DNA of 64,000 bases from DASUCS01 sp041166385 (GTDB lineage: Bacteria > Actinomycetota > Acidimicrobiia > Acidimicrobiales > JACDCH01), in contig JBEEFW010000122.1 of the NCBI GenBank assembly GCA_041166385.1, forward strand, positions 25,876 to 89,875, given 5' to 3'. This document shows positions 25,035 to 34,160 of this stretch, one piece after another. The position numbers and the translations under genes are program-made. The stretch's first letter is position 1. Each line of letters begins with the position of its first letter. Below the pieces are notes generated by a model. The model made no database searches, had not been told where the DNA came from, and was given only the letters and a program-made list of their open reading frames with translations.

Positions 25035-28000
25035 GTGGCGGTTTTGTGCCCTTCGTGCGCTGCGGAGAACCCGGAGGGCAAGAAGTTCTGTCGAGAGTGC
25101 GGCGCGGTGCTCGGGCTCGTCTGCCCGACCTGCGGCTCGGCGGTCGAGCAGGACGCGAAATTCTGCGGCGAGTGCGGCGGGACGCTCACCGGCTCCATCG
25201 CGCCGGCGGCGCCGGCGGGCGTGCCGGCCGACGCCTCCAAGCGCGTGGCCGAGCGACGCCTCACCACCATCCTGTTCGGCGACCTCGTGGGGTCGACGCA
25301 ACTGGCTGAGGTCCGCGACGCCGAGGACACCCGCGAGCTCCTCTCCCAGTACTTCGCCATGGCGAACACGGTCGTGGCGCGCTACGGCGGCACGATCGAG
25401 AAGTTCATCGGCGATGCGGTCATGGCGGTGTGGGGTGTTCCGGTCGCGCACGAGGACGACGCCGAGCGGGCGGTGCGCGCCGGACTCGACCTGCTGAGTG
25501 AGGTGGCCGCCCTCGCGGAGAAGGTTCGCGTTCCTGACCTGAACATGCGGGTCGGTATCGTCACCGGCGAAGTCGCCGTCACCCTCGGTGCCGTCGGCGA
25601 AGGCATGGTCGCCGGCGATGCCGTGAACACTGCGGCGCGGATCCAAGCCGCAGCGGAGCCCGGCCAAGTCTGGGTTGACGAGACGACGCGTTCACTCACC
25701 TCAGCCGCGGTGACGTACACCGAAGCAGGCGAACACGAGTTGAAGGGCAAGGCGGAGCCCGTTCGCCTCCATTCCGCGCGGACCATCGTCGCCAGCGTCG
25801 GCGGTGCCCAGCGCGTTGATGGGCTCGAGGCTCCCTTCCTCGGACGGGACCACGAGCTGCGGTTGGTGAAGGAGCTCTTCCACGCCGCGCTCGACGAGGG
25901 CCGACCTCGACTGGTCGCGGTCACCGGCGTTGCCGGTGTCGGCAAGACGCGGGTGGTCTGGGAGTTCGAGAAGTACATCGACGGGATCGCTGACGTCGTC
26001 TTGTGGCATCGCGGCCGAGTACTTTCGTACGGCGACGGCGTCAGCTTCTGGGCGCTGGCGGAGATGGTGCGCGCTCGTCTCGGCGTCACCGATGCGGAAT
26101 CGTCCACCGTTGTCGACGACAAGCTCACGGTGGGCCTCGAGAGCATCGTCGCCGACGCGAACGAACGCGAGTGGCTCCGACCGAGGCTGGCCGCGCTGTT
26201 GGGGCTCGACACGGCCCGAGCCGATGCACCGACGAGCTTCGGCCGCGACGACCTGTTCGCGGCATGGGCCAACTTCTTCGACCACGTCCGTGCAGACGAC
26301 AACGGCGTCGTACTCGTCTTCGACGACATGCAGTACGCCGACCCGGATCTGCTCGACTTCCTCGACTACTTGTTGGACAACGGTCGCTTCCCATTGTTCG
26401 TGATGACGCTCGCCCGGCCGGAACTCGCCGACGCTCGACCGGGCTGGGGGACAGGGCGCCGGGCGACCACGGTGTATCTCGAGCCTCTCGGCGAGCCCGT
26501 GATGGTCGAGATCGTGAATGGGCTGGTTCAGGGCCTGCCGGAACAGGCGCGCCGCGCGCTCGTCGAGCGTTCCGAGGGGATTCCCCTTTACGCGCTCGAG
26601 ATGGTGCGTGGGCTCATCGACCGTGATGTCGTGATTCCCCGCGAAGGCCGGTACGTGCTCGCGCCCGATGCCGATCAGCGTGTCGACCTCAGTGCGCTCG
26701 ATGCGCCACCCAGCTTGCAGGCGCTGATTGCCGCCCGCCTCGACGCGCTGGCGCCCGCCGAACGTCAGGTGGTGCAGGACGCCACCGCTCATGGGTTGGT
26801 GTTCTCCCGCGAGGCGCTCGGGGCGGTGAGCGAAGTGGCGAACTTGGACGCCGTGCTCGAGGAACTCGTGCGCAAGGAGATCCTCGAGGTCCACTCGGAT
26901 CGCTTCTCGGCCGAGCGGGGCCAATACCGATTCGTGCAGGCGCTTGTCCGCACCGTCGCGTACGAGACGCTGTCACGACGCGATCGCAAGGCGCGGCATC
27001 TGGCGGTGGCGCGGTATCTCGAGCAGACGAGCGAAGGCGACGAAGTCACCGCGGTCATCGCGCGGCACTATCTCGACGCAGTCGACAACGGGCCAGACGA
27101 CGAGGATGCGCCAGACCTGATCGCTGCCGCGCTGGAGCGGCTCGAGCGTGCGGCGCGGCGGGCGGAAGCGCTCGGGTCACCGGACGAGGCGCTTCGCCAC
27201 TACACGACAGCGCTCGCTCGCGAGCCAGATGAGAGCGACCGCGCCCGACTGCTCGAGGGAGCCGCGCGCGCCGCGCAGATCGCGAACCGAGCGGACGAAG
27301 CGATCCAACACGCCGAGCAAGCGCGCGCCGCGTACGAATCGATGGGCCGGCGAATCGATGCTGGACGCGTCGTTGCGCTCATCGGTGACCTGCTGTACTC
27401 GCAGGGCCACGTCCAGGCCTCGGGCGACATCGTGCGTCCGGTCTACGAGGAACTCACGAACGTTCCCGGCTCGGAGCACGCGATCCTCCGCCTGGCCGAG
27501 AACCTCGCGCGCGTCCACATGATGGGCGGCGACAGTGCTGGCGGGCAGCTCTACAACGACCGCGCCCTCGAGCTGGCCGAAGCCAGTCAGGACTGGGATC
27601 GACTTGTCTCTCTCCTCAATCGCCAGGCCCTCATCTGGCTCTCGACAGGACGGCCGACCGGCGCGATCGCCTTGCTGCGCGCCGCCGTCGATCTCGGCCG
27701 TCGTGAGCATCTGTCTCGGGCGACGATCCTGCCTCTCCTCAACATCTCCGCGTTCCTGAAGAACCGCGACCTCGACGAGGCCCGCACCGCCGGGCGTGAA
27801 GCGGTTGAAGCGGCACAACAGGCGGGCGCGCGGGATCTCGTGCGGGTGGCGGCCCTGAACCTCGCGCTCACGTGCTGGGTTTCCGGGGACTGGGACGAGG
27901 CCGAGGCTCTCCGTGTGCGGCACCACGACGACTTCCTGACTGCTCCAGTCGATCTCATGATGTTCCTCGCCGTGCTGGTGTTCGTCCGCGCGGCCCGCGA

Positions 28001-28589
28001 TGAGGAAATCGACTTCGACGTCGTCGTCCCCGAATACGACGCCAGCAACTCGTCGGCCGAGTATGTCGAGGCGCTGATCCACGCGCTTGTCGTCGAGGCC
28101 GACGGCGATGTCCAGAAGGCAGCACTCGAGTTCACCCGCGCGGCGGACGCCGCCCATCGCGTCGCTGGCATCGAGGACGACTTCGCGGTCTTGCTTCCGT
28201 TCGCCGTCGAGAGCGCGCTCGCCGCCGGGTCCACGAGTGAGGCCGAACGATTGGTGCGCTATGTCGCCGACGCTCCCGCTGGCCTCGTCACGCCGCTGGC
28301 CAGCGCCCATCTTCTTCGTTCGCGGGCGCTCGTCGGAATGGCCCGTGGCGACGACAGGACGGCGGTCGACGCCGACCTCGAGGTCGCAACGCAAGAGTTT
28401 CGGGATCTCGGAGCCCGCTTCTACCTCGCACGCACGCTGCTCGAGCGGGCGCGCTGGGCGGCGGAGCGCAACGACAACGACGCCGCCGCGCCGCTCCTCG
28501 AGGAGGCCGAAGCCATCTTCGTGGACCTGCGGGCCAACCGATGGGTCGCGGAGACCCGCACTGTCAGCTCCCGCCCGCTCGTGCCATGA
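25035..28589 (+). CDS. Zinc-ribbon/class III nucleotidyl cyclase/STAND ATPase/TPR protein, copy 1
   Basis: The product is about 1184 residues. Residues 5-45 form a double zinc ribbon (CPSCAAEN, FCRECGAVL, CPTCGSAVE, FCGECGG). Residues about 75-240 form a class III cyclase: TTILFGDLVGSTQL with the first metal Asp, IEKFIGDAVMAVWG with substrate Lys and second metal Asp, and GDAVNTAARIQ with the catalytic Asn/Arg, so it looks active. An ATPase follows with Walker A GVAGVGKTRVVWEF near 297 and Walker B LVFDDMQYADPDLL near 428. The last 500 residues are TPR-like helices. GTG 25035 has AGGGGG about 8 nt upstream. Homologues are thought to make cAMP in response to an unknown signal read by the ATPase/TPR part. 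Confidence 0.92.
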   Translation: MAVLCPSCAAENPEGKKFCRECGAVLGLVCPTCGSAVEQDAKFCGECGGTLTGSIAPAAPAGVPADASKRVAERRLTTILFGDLVGSTQLAEVRDAEDTRELLSQYFAMANTVVARYGGTIEKFIGDAVMAVWGVPVAHEDDAERAVRAGLDLLSEVAALAEKVRVPDLNMRVGIVTGEVAVTLGAVGEGMVAGDAVNTAARIQAAAEPGQVWVDETTRSLTSAAVTYTEAGEHELKGKAEPVRLHSARTIVASVGGAQRVDGLEAPFLGRDHELRLVKELFHAALDEGRPRLVAVTGVAGVGKTRVVWEFEKYIDGIADVVLWHRGRVLSYGDGVSFWALAEMVRARLGVTDAESSTVVDDKLTVGLESIVADANEREWLRPRLAALLGLDTARADAPTSFGRDDLFAAWANFFDHVRADDNGVVLVFDDMQYADPDLLDFLDYLLDNGRFPLFVMTLARPELADARPGWGTGRRATTVYLEPLGEPVMVEIVNGLVQGLPEQARRALVERSEGIPLYALEMVRGLIDRDVVIPREGRYVLAPDADQRVDLSALDAPPSLQALIAARLDALAPAERQVVQDATAHGLVFSREALGAVSEVANLDAVLEELVRKEILEVHSDRFSAERGQYRFVQALVRTVAYETLSRRDRKARHLAVARYLEQTSEGDEVTAVIARHYLDAVDNGPDDEDAPDLIAAALERLERAARRAEALGSPDEALRHYTTALAREPDESDRARLLEGAARAAQIANRADEAIQHAEQARAAYESMGRRIDAGRVVALIGDLLYSQGHVQASGDIVRPVYEELTNVPGSEHAILRLAENLARVHMMGGDSAGGQLYNDRALELAEASQDWDRLVSLLNRQALIWLSTGRPTGAIALLRAAVDLGRREHLSRATILPLLNISAFLKNRDLDEARTAGREAVEAAQQAGARDLVRVAALNLALTCWVSGDWDEAEALRVRHHDDFLTAPVDLMMFLAVLVFVRAARDEEIDFDVVVPEYDASNSSAEYVEALIHALVVEADGDVQKAALEFTRAADAAHRVAGIEDDFAVLLPFAVESALAAGSTSEAERLVRYVADAPAGLVTPLASAHLLRSRALVGMARGDDRTAVDADLEVATQEFRDLGARFYLARTLLERARWAAERNDNDAAAPLLEEAEAIFVDLRANRWVAETRTVSSRPLVP

Positions 28590-31500
28590 CGTGTCCCTCG
28601 TGCGCCGCGGAAAACCCTGAGGGCAAGAAGTTCTGTGGCGACTGTGGGGCGGCACTTGCACTCGTCTGTCCGTCATGCGGCGCCGCGATCGAGCCGGGCA
28701 AGAAGTTCTGTGGCGATTGCGGCACACCGTTGGCCGTTGCTGCGACCACTGGGCCGCCGGACGCCACGAAGCGTGTGGCGGAGCGACGCCTCACCACCAT
28801 CCTGTTCGGCGACCTCGTGGGCTCGACGCAGCTGGCCGAGGCGCGTGACGCCGAGGACACGCGCGAGCTGCTGTCGCAGTACTTCGCGATGGCGAACACG
28901 GTCGTGGCGCGCTACGGCGGCACGATCGAGAAGTTCATCGGCGACGCGGTCATGGCGGTGTGGGGTGTGCCGGTCGCGCACGAGGACGACGCCGAGCGGG
29001 CGGTGCGCGCCGCACTCGACCTGCTCGGCGAGATCGGCGGCCTCGCGGAGAAGGTCGGTGTCGCCGACCTGAACCTGCGGGTCGGCATCGTCACCGGCGA
29101 AGTCGCCGTCACCCTCGGTGCCGTCGGCGAAGGCATGGTCGCCGGCGATGCCGTGAACACTGCGGCGCGGATCCAAGCCGCAGCGGAGCCCGGCCAGGTC
29201 TGGGTCGACGAGACCACGCGGTCGCTCACCTCAGCCGCGGTGACGTACACCGAAGCGGGCGAACACCTTCTCAAGGGCAAGTCGGAACCCGTTCGCCTCC
29301 ATTCGGCGAGGGCCATCGTCGCCAGCGTCGGCGGCGTCCAGCGGGTCGACGGCCTCGAAGCGCCGTTCCTCGGCCGTGAGCACGAGCTGCGGTTGGTGAA
29401 GGACCTCTTCCATGCCGCGCTCGACGAGGGCCGCCCCCGACTCGTCGCGGTCACCGGTGTTGCCGGTGTCGGCAAGACGCGGGTGGTCTGGGAGTTCGAG
29501 AAGTACGTCGACGGCATCTCCGAGGTCGTTCGCTGGCATCGGGGTCGCGTCTTGTCCTACGGCGACGGTGTCAGCTTCTGGGCGCTGTCGGAGATGGTGC
29601 GTTCTCGCCTCGGCGCGACCGACGGCGAGCCCTCGGCGGTGGTCGAAGACAAGCTCTCCAGCGCACTCGAGCGTTTCGTGGTCGACACGAATGAGCGGGC
29701 ATGGCTTCGGCCGCGGCTCGCCGCGCTACTCGGTCTCGAGTCGGCGCGAACCGACGCGCCCACCAGCTTCGGACGTGACGATCTCTTCTCGGCGTGGGCG
29801 AGCTTCTTCGAGCGCGTCAGCGAGGGCGACAAGTGCGTGGTGCTTGTCTTCGACGACATGCAGTACGCCGATCCCGATCTGCTCGACTTCCTCGACCACC
29901 TGATGGACAGCGCTCGCTTCCCGCTGTTCGTGCTCACGTTGGCTCGCCCGGAGCTGGTCGACGCCCGTCCGGGCTTCGGCACGGGCCGGCGGGCGACCAC
30001 GGTGTATCTCGAGCCGCTCGGCGAGCCGGTGATGGCGGAGATCCTCAACGGACTCGTGCAGGGGCTGCCGGAGCAAGCGCGCGCCGCGCTCGTCGAACGC
30101 TCCGAGGGAATACCGCTCTATGCGCTCGAGATGGTGCGCGGGCTGATCGACCGTGACGCGGTCGTCCCGCGAGAAGGGCATTACGTCCTCGCGCCGGATG
30201 CGGACCAGCACGTTGATCTCACGACGCTCGACGCGCCTCCCAGCCTGCAAGCACTGATCTCGGCCCGCCTCGACGCGCTCACGCCGGCGGAGCGACAAGT
30301 CGTGCAAGACGCGACTGCGCACGGGATGGCTTTCTCGCGCGACGCGCTTGCGGCCGTGAGCAGCGTCGCGGACCTCGTGGCTGTCCTCGACGAGTTGGTC
30401 CGCAAGGAGATCTTGGAGCTCCACACCGACCGGTTCTCGCCGGAGCGCGGCCAGTACCGGTTCGTGCAGGCGCTCGTGCGCACCGTCGCCTACGAGACGC
30501 TGTCGCGGCGGGATCGCAAGGCCCGACACCTGGCCGTGGCGCGGTACCTCGAGCACACCAGCGAGGGCGATGAGTTCGCCGCCGTCATCGCGAGGCACTA
30601 CCTCGACGCGCTCGACAGTGGGCCGGACGATGAGGACGCCCCTGACCTGATCGCCGTCGCGCTGGATCATTTGGAGCGGGCCGCTCGGCGCGCGGAGGCG
30701 CTCGGCTCACCCGACGAGGCGCTTCGGCACTACACCGCCGCACTGGCCCGTGAACCAGACACGGGTGATCGGGCCCGGCTCCTCGAAGGGGCGGCGCGGG
30801 CGGCGCGTTCGTCGAACCGGGCGGAGGAATCGCTCCAACATGCCGAGTTCGCCCGTGCCGCGTACGAGTCGTTGGACCGCCCCATCGACGCCGGTCGCGC
30901 CGTCGCGCTCATGGGAGATGTGTTGTTCATCGAAGGCCATCACCAGGCCGCGGTCGAGCTCATGGGTCCGGTCTACGACGGCCTGGTCGACGTCCCAGAT
31001 GCCGACGATGCGATCCTCGGCCTCGCCGAGAACTTGGCCCGGGCCCACACGATGAAGAACGAACCTGCGGCCGCACAGCCGTACGCGGACCGCGCGCTGG
31101 TGCTGGCCGAGGGCCGGCAGGACTGGGAGCGAGTCGTGTCGCTCCTCGGCCGGCATGCCGTCATCTGGGTGCTCACCGAGCGCCCCACCGGTGCGATCGC
31201 GTTGCTGCGCGCCGCCGTCGATCTCGGCCGCCGTCATCATCTGCCCCGAGCGATGATCATCCCGCTCCTCAACAGCACTGCGTTCCTCAAGAATCGTGAT
31301 GTGGCCGCGGCGCGTACGTCGGGCCGTGAAGCAGTCGAGTTGACCCTGCAGGTGGGGGCGCGCGATCTCTTGCGGGCGGCGGCCATGAACCTCGCGCTCG
31401 CGTGCTGGATCTCCGGGGACTGGGACGAAGCCGAAGCTCTCCACGCGCAACACGAAGAAGACTTCCGCGCCAGTTCGGTCGACCTCATGACGATCCGAGC

Positions 31501-32110
31501 TGTGCTGGTGTTCATTCGCACCGCCCGCGACGAGTCCGTCGAGTTCGAACTCGCCCCGCCCAACTTCGACATCGATGACGCGGCGGGCGAATACGTCGGC
31601 GCGCTCACCGAAGCGCTGCTGCTCGAACGCAACGGCGATGCCGAGGGCGCGGCACTTCTGTTGGCCCGCGCCGTGGACGTCTGCCATCGAGCGTTCGGGA
31701 TCGACGATGACTTCGCGGTCCTGTGGCCCTTTGCCGTCGAGCGGATCATCGCGGCAGGACACATGAGCGACGCCGAGCGCCTGCTCGGCTACGTCGCCGA
31801 CGCGCCGCCCGGCTTGGTCACACCGCTGGCCCACGCGCACCTGTTTCGTCTCCGCGCGCTCATTGGCATCGCACGCGGCGATGATCCGGCGGCCGTCGAC
31901 ACCGACCTCGAGCTCGCGACGCAAGAGTTCCGGGACTTCGGCGCACCCTTCTACCTGGGGCGCGCGCTGCTGGAGCGAGCCCGCCGGTTGGGGGAGCGCG
32001 GCGATCGCGAGGCCGCGGCGCCACTGCTCGAAGAGGCCGAGGCGCTGTTCGTGGACTTGCGAGCCAACCGTTGGGTCGCGGAGACCCGAGGCGTCAACTC
32101 GCTTCGCTAG
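28586..32110 (+). CDS. Zinc-ribbon/class III nucleotidyl cyclase/STAND ATPase/TPR protein, copy 2
   Basis: The product is about 1174 residues with the same order of domains as the gene before it. The ATG overlaps that gene's stop (ATGA), so the pair is coupled. The zinc ribbon (CPSCAAEN, FCGDCGAAL, CPSCGAAIE, FCGDCGTPL) is more regular than in copy 1. The cyclase metal Asp, Lys and Asn/Arg positions are all present, as is Walker A GVAGVGKTRVVWEF near residue 290. The cyclase region is almost identical in DNA to copy 1 (for example 110 identical nt at 29087-29196 and 25557-25666), while the TPR tail has diverged. This suggests two cyclases with a shared output and different inputs. It converges on the MFS-cNMP gene with a 17-nt overlap. 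Confidence 0.92.
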   Translation: MTCPSCAAENPEGKKFCGDCGAALALVCPSCGAAIEPGKKFCGDCGTPLAVAATTGPPDATKRVAERRLTTILFGDLVGSTQLAEARDAEDTRELLSQYFAMANTVVARYGGTIEKFIGDAVMAVWGVPVAHEDDAERAVRAALDLLGEIGGLAEKVGVADLNLRVGIVTGEVAVTLGAVGEGMVAGDAVNTAARIQAAAEPGQVWVDETTRSLTSAAVTYTEAGEHLLKGKSEPVRLHSARAIVASVGGVQRVDGLEAPFLGREHELRLVKDLFHAALDEGRPRLVAVTGVAGVGKTRVVWEFEKYVDGISEVVRWHRGRVLSYGDGVSFWALSEMVRSRLGATDGEPSAVVEDKLSSALERFVVDTNERAWLRPRLAALLGLESARTDAPTSFGRDDLFSAWASFFERVSEGDKCVVLVFDDMQYADPDLLDFLDHLMDSARFPLFVLTLARPELVDARPGFGTGRRATTVYLEPLGEPVMAEILNGLVQGLPEQARAALVERSEGIPLYALEMVRGLIDRDAVVPREGHYVLAPDADQHVDLTTLDAPPSLQALISARLDALTPAERQVVQDATAHGMAFSRDALAAVSSVADLVAVLDELVRKEILELHTDRFSPERGQYRFVQALVRTVAYETLSRRDRKARHLAVARYLEHTSEGDEFAAVIARHYLDALDSGPDDEDAPDLIAVALDHLERAARRAEALGSPDEALRHYTAALAREPDTGDRARLLEGAARAARSSNRAEESLQHAEFARAAYESLDRPIDAGRAVALMGDVLFIEGHHQAAVELMGPVYDGLVDVPDADDAILGLAENLARAHTMKNEPAAAQPYADRALVLAEGRQDWERVVSLLGRHAVIWVLTERPTGAIALLRAAVDLGRRHHLPRAMIIPLLNSTAFLKNRDVAAARTSGREAVELTLQVGARDLLRAAAMNLALACWISGDWDEAEALHAQHEEDFRASSVDLMTIRAVLVFIRTARDESVEFELAPPNFDIDDAAGEYVGALTEALLLERNGDAEGAALLLARAVDVCHRAFGIDDDFAVLWPFAVERIIAAGHMSDAERLLGYVADAPPGLVTPLAHAHLFRLRALIGIARGDDPAAVDTDLELATQEFRDFGAPFYLGRALLERARRLGERGDREAAAPLLEEAEALFVDLRANRWVAETRGVNSLR

Positions 32111-33782
32111 TTCCCGGCGTCGTCGCAGATTCGTCGACGAGACGCGGGTGCGTCCGAGAGAGTCGGGAGAATGCGACGCCGAGCAACGAGGTACTCGCCG
32201 AGTTCGCCTGCACGGCCTCGAGGAAGTCCTCGCCCGACAGCCGCCACAGCACTGACGGTTCGGTCGTACGGACCGTGGCGGTCCGCGGGATGCCGCGGAG
32301 CAGGCCGATCTCGCCGAAGTAGCTCCGCGGGCCCATCGTTCTCACGAACTCGCCGTTGACGGTGACGGCCACCTCGCCGTCCGCAATGATCCACAGCGCG
32401 TCGGCAGGTTCTCCCTCGCGGACCACGTCGGTGCCAGCCGGCAGCTCGACCACTTCGACCGAGTCTGCGAGTCGCTCGAGCACGAGTCGTGAAGCAGCAT
32501 CGAACAGGTCGAGCACTTGCAGCAGTGCGATTCGCGGCTCGAGCTCGCGCATCTTGGCCGCGGTCTTGCGGTCAGCGCGCAGCAAAGGACCGATGAAGAG
32601 AATCGCGACCGCCGGGAAACCGATTCCGAGGACGAACAACGCGGGGTGGAGATCGATGGCGCTCAGCAAGAGGGCGAACACGAAGCTCGAGATCAGGATG
32701 GCGAGGACGACGGCGACGTCGAGCAGGCTGAGCACTCGACCGAGTACGCCCCGGGGCATGTCACGTTGCAGCGCGGTGATCGCGAGCACGTCGACGATGA
32801 TCATGCCGACGCCGGCGACGACCTGCAGGCCGAACCCGAGCACCGGCGTGTGTACGAACGCGGTGAGACCGAAGGGCACCGCCTGACAGGCGATGCCCCC
32901 GACGATGATCGGCGCCAGCCGGCGCGACGCGCTGAGCCGGTTGGCGAGTCCCGCAGAGATCACACCGCCGAGCGCGCTGCCCGCGAGGAGATAGCCGAAG
33001 CCGTCGCTCCCGGTGCCGAGCTGTTCGCTGATCGGAACGAACAGCACCGTGCTGGCGCCATACACCGCAGAGTCCAGCGCGCAGAACAACACGAGCACCG
33101 TGGCGATCCGCTCGGCGCGCAGCGCGCTCACGCCGTCGAGAAAGGCTCTGACGACGCTTTCGCCCTCCTCCGCCACGTCGCCCCGGCTTCGGACACGTAC
33201 GCGGAACACGAGCAGGGCTGCGGCGAGGTAGCTCAACGCGTTGAGTTGAATGGCGGCCGCGGGCTCGTCGGTGAGGAGCAGGAGGGCGCCGACGCCCGGC
33301 CCGATCACGACGACCAAGCTCTCGAGTGCGGAGAACAGACCGTTGGCCGCGGTGAGATCGCGCTCCGGCACGACTTCCGGGGTCAACGCGCCGAACGCAG
33401 GTCGGTACGGCGCGGCCACCATCGCCGAGACGGCCGACAGCACGAGGATGACCCCGAGCGGACCATCGGTCGCCACCACCACCGCGATCCCGGCCATCAC
33501 GACGTATGAGCACAGCGCGGAGGTGATCATCAGCCGGGTTCGCTCGAAGCGGTCGGCGAGCACGCCGCCGTAGCTGGCCATCAGGAGACCGGGAAGCCAC
33601 CGGGATGCCGTGAGGAGCGCGATCCACGTCGTCGAACCTGTGCGTTCGAACACGTACACGATGAGGACCGTGAGATACGACCACGAGCCGAGTCCGTCGA
33701 TGATGAACGCGCCGACGAGGAATCGAAGGTCTCGAGAACGCAGCGCGTCTCGGAAGCGGCCGCCCTTGTCACCGGCGTTCAT
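32094..33782 (-). CDS. MFS transporter with C-terminal cyclic-nucleotide-binding domain
   Basis: The product is 562 residues. Residues 1-405 form a 12-segment major facilitator (start RDLRFLVGAFIIDGLGSWSY, loop motif YGGVLADRFERTRLM). Residues about 430-550 form a cNMP-binding domain: ELPAGTDVVREGEPADALWI, GEVAVTVNGE and the phosphate-binding cassette YFGEIGLLRGIPRTATVRT near 490-508, with the Glu and Arg that hold cyclic nucleotide. Transport is therefore probably gated or tuned by cAMP or cGMP. The stop lies inside the end of the second cyclase gene, tail to tail. MFS proteins with a cNMP domain are known in actinobacteria, but the cargo is unknown. Confidence 0.92.
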   Translation of the reverse strand: MNAGDKGGRFRDALRSRDLRFLVGAFIIDGLGSWSYLTVLIVYVFERTGSTTWIALLTASRWLPGLLMASYGGVLADRFERTRLMITSALCSYVVMAGIAVVVATDGPLGVILVLSAVSAMVAAPYRPAFGALTPEVVPERDLTAANGLFSALESLVVVIGPGVGALLLLTDEPAAAIQLNALSYLAAALLVFRVRVRSRGDVAEEGESVVRAFLDGVSALRAERIATVLVLFCALDSAVYGASTVLFVPISEQLGTGSDGFGYLLAGSALGGVISAGLANRLSASRRLAPIIVGGIACQAVPFGLTAFVHTPVLGFGLQVVAGVGMIIVDVLAITALQRDMPRGVLGRVLSLLDVAVVLAILISSFVFALLLSAIDLHPALFVLGIGFPAVAILFIGPLLRADRKTAAKMRELEPRIALLQVLDLFDAASRLVLERLADSVEVVELPAGTDVVREGEPADALWIIADGEVAVTVNGEFVRTMGPRSYFGEIGLLRGIPRTATVRTTEPSVLWRLSGEDFLEAVQANSASTSLLGVAFSRLSRTHPRLVDESATTPGTSEAS

Positions 33783-33948
33783 CGGGTCCCGAAGCTACGC
33801 CACTGGTACCAGCCGGTACGCGGACAGCGCGAGCCATCGCGCGCCATGTGCTTTCAGGTGAACTTGCGTTGAACTCCCACGAGCGGCGTTGGAACGGGGC
33901 ACCCCCCCACGCGAGGGTGGCGGCGTGCGGGCAAACAGGGAGGCACGA

Positions 33949-34092
33949 ATGGATTCCTTCGAGCCAGAGACCGAGGACGAGGATTTCGAGGTCGCGTTGC
34001 TCACATCGAACCGAGAGGCGTTCACGGGCTTCTCGAATCTCGCCGCTGTCCCACCGCCGCCGCGGTGGGAGCACCCGCCCTGGGCTCGTTGA
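33949..34092 (+). CDS. Small acidic protein of 47 residues
   Basis: ATG 33949 has GGGAGG just upstream (5-6 nt spacing), one of the best ribosome binding sites in the window. The product starts acidic (MDSFEPETEDEDFEVALL) and ends Pro/Trp-rich (PPPPRWEHPPWAR). I do not recognise it. It has no Cys and no membrane segment. It diverges from the MFS-cNMP gene and precedes the SDR gene by 68 nt. It could encode a small regulator or be a leader peptide for the SDR/acyl-CoA dehydrogenase operon. Confidence 0.5.
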   Translation: MDSFEPETEDEDFEVALLTSNREAFTGFSNLAAVPPPPRWEHPPWAR

Positions 34093-34160
34093 GCGCTCCG
34101 CTTCGCCGCATCTGAACCCGGCCCCCTACTGTGCGCGTTCCAGCCGAGAGAGGGAACTGC

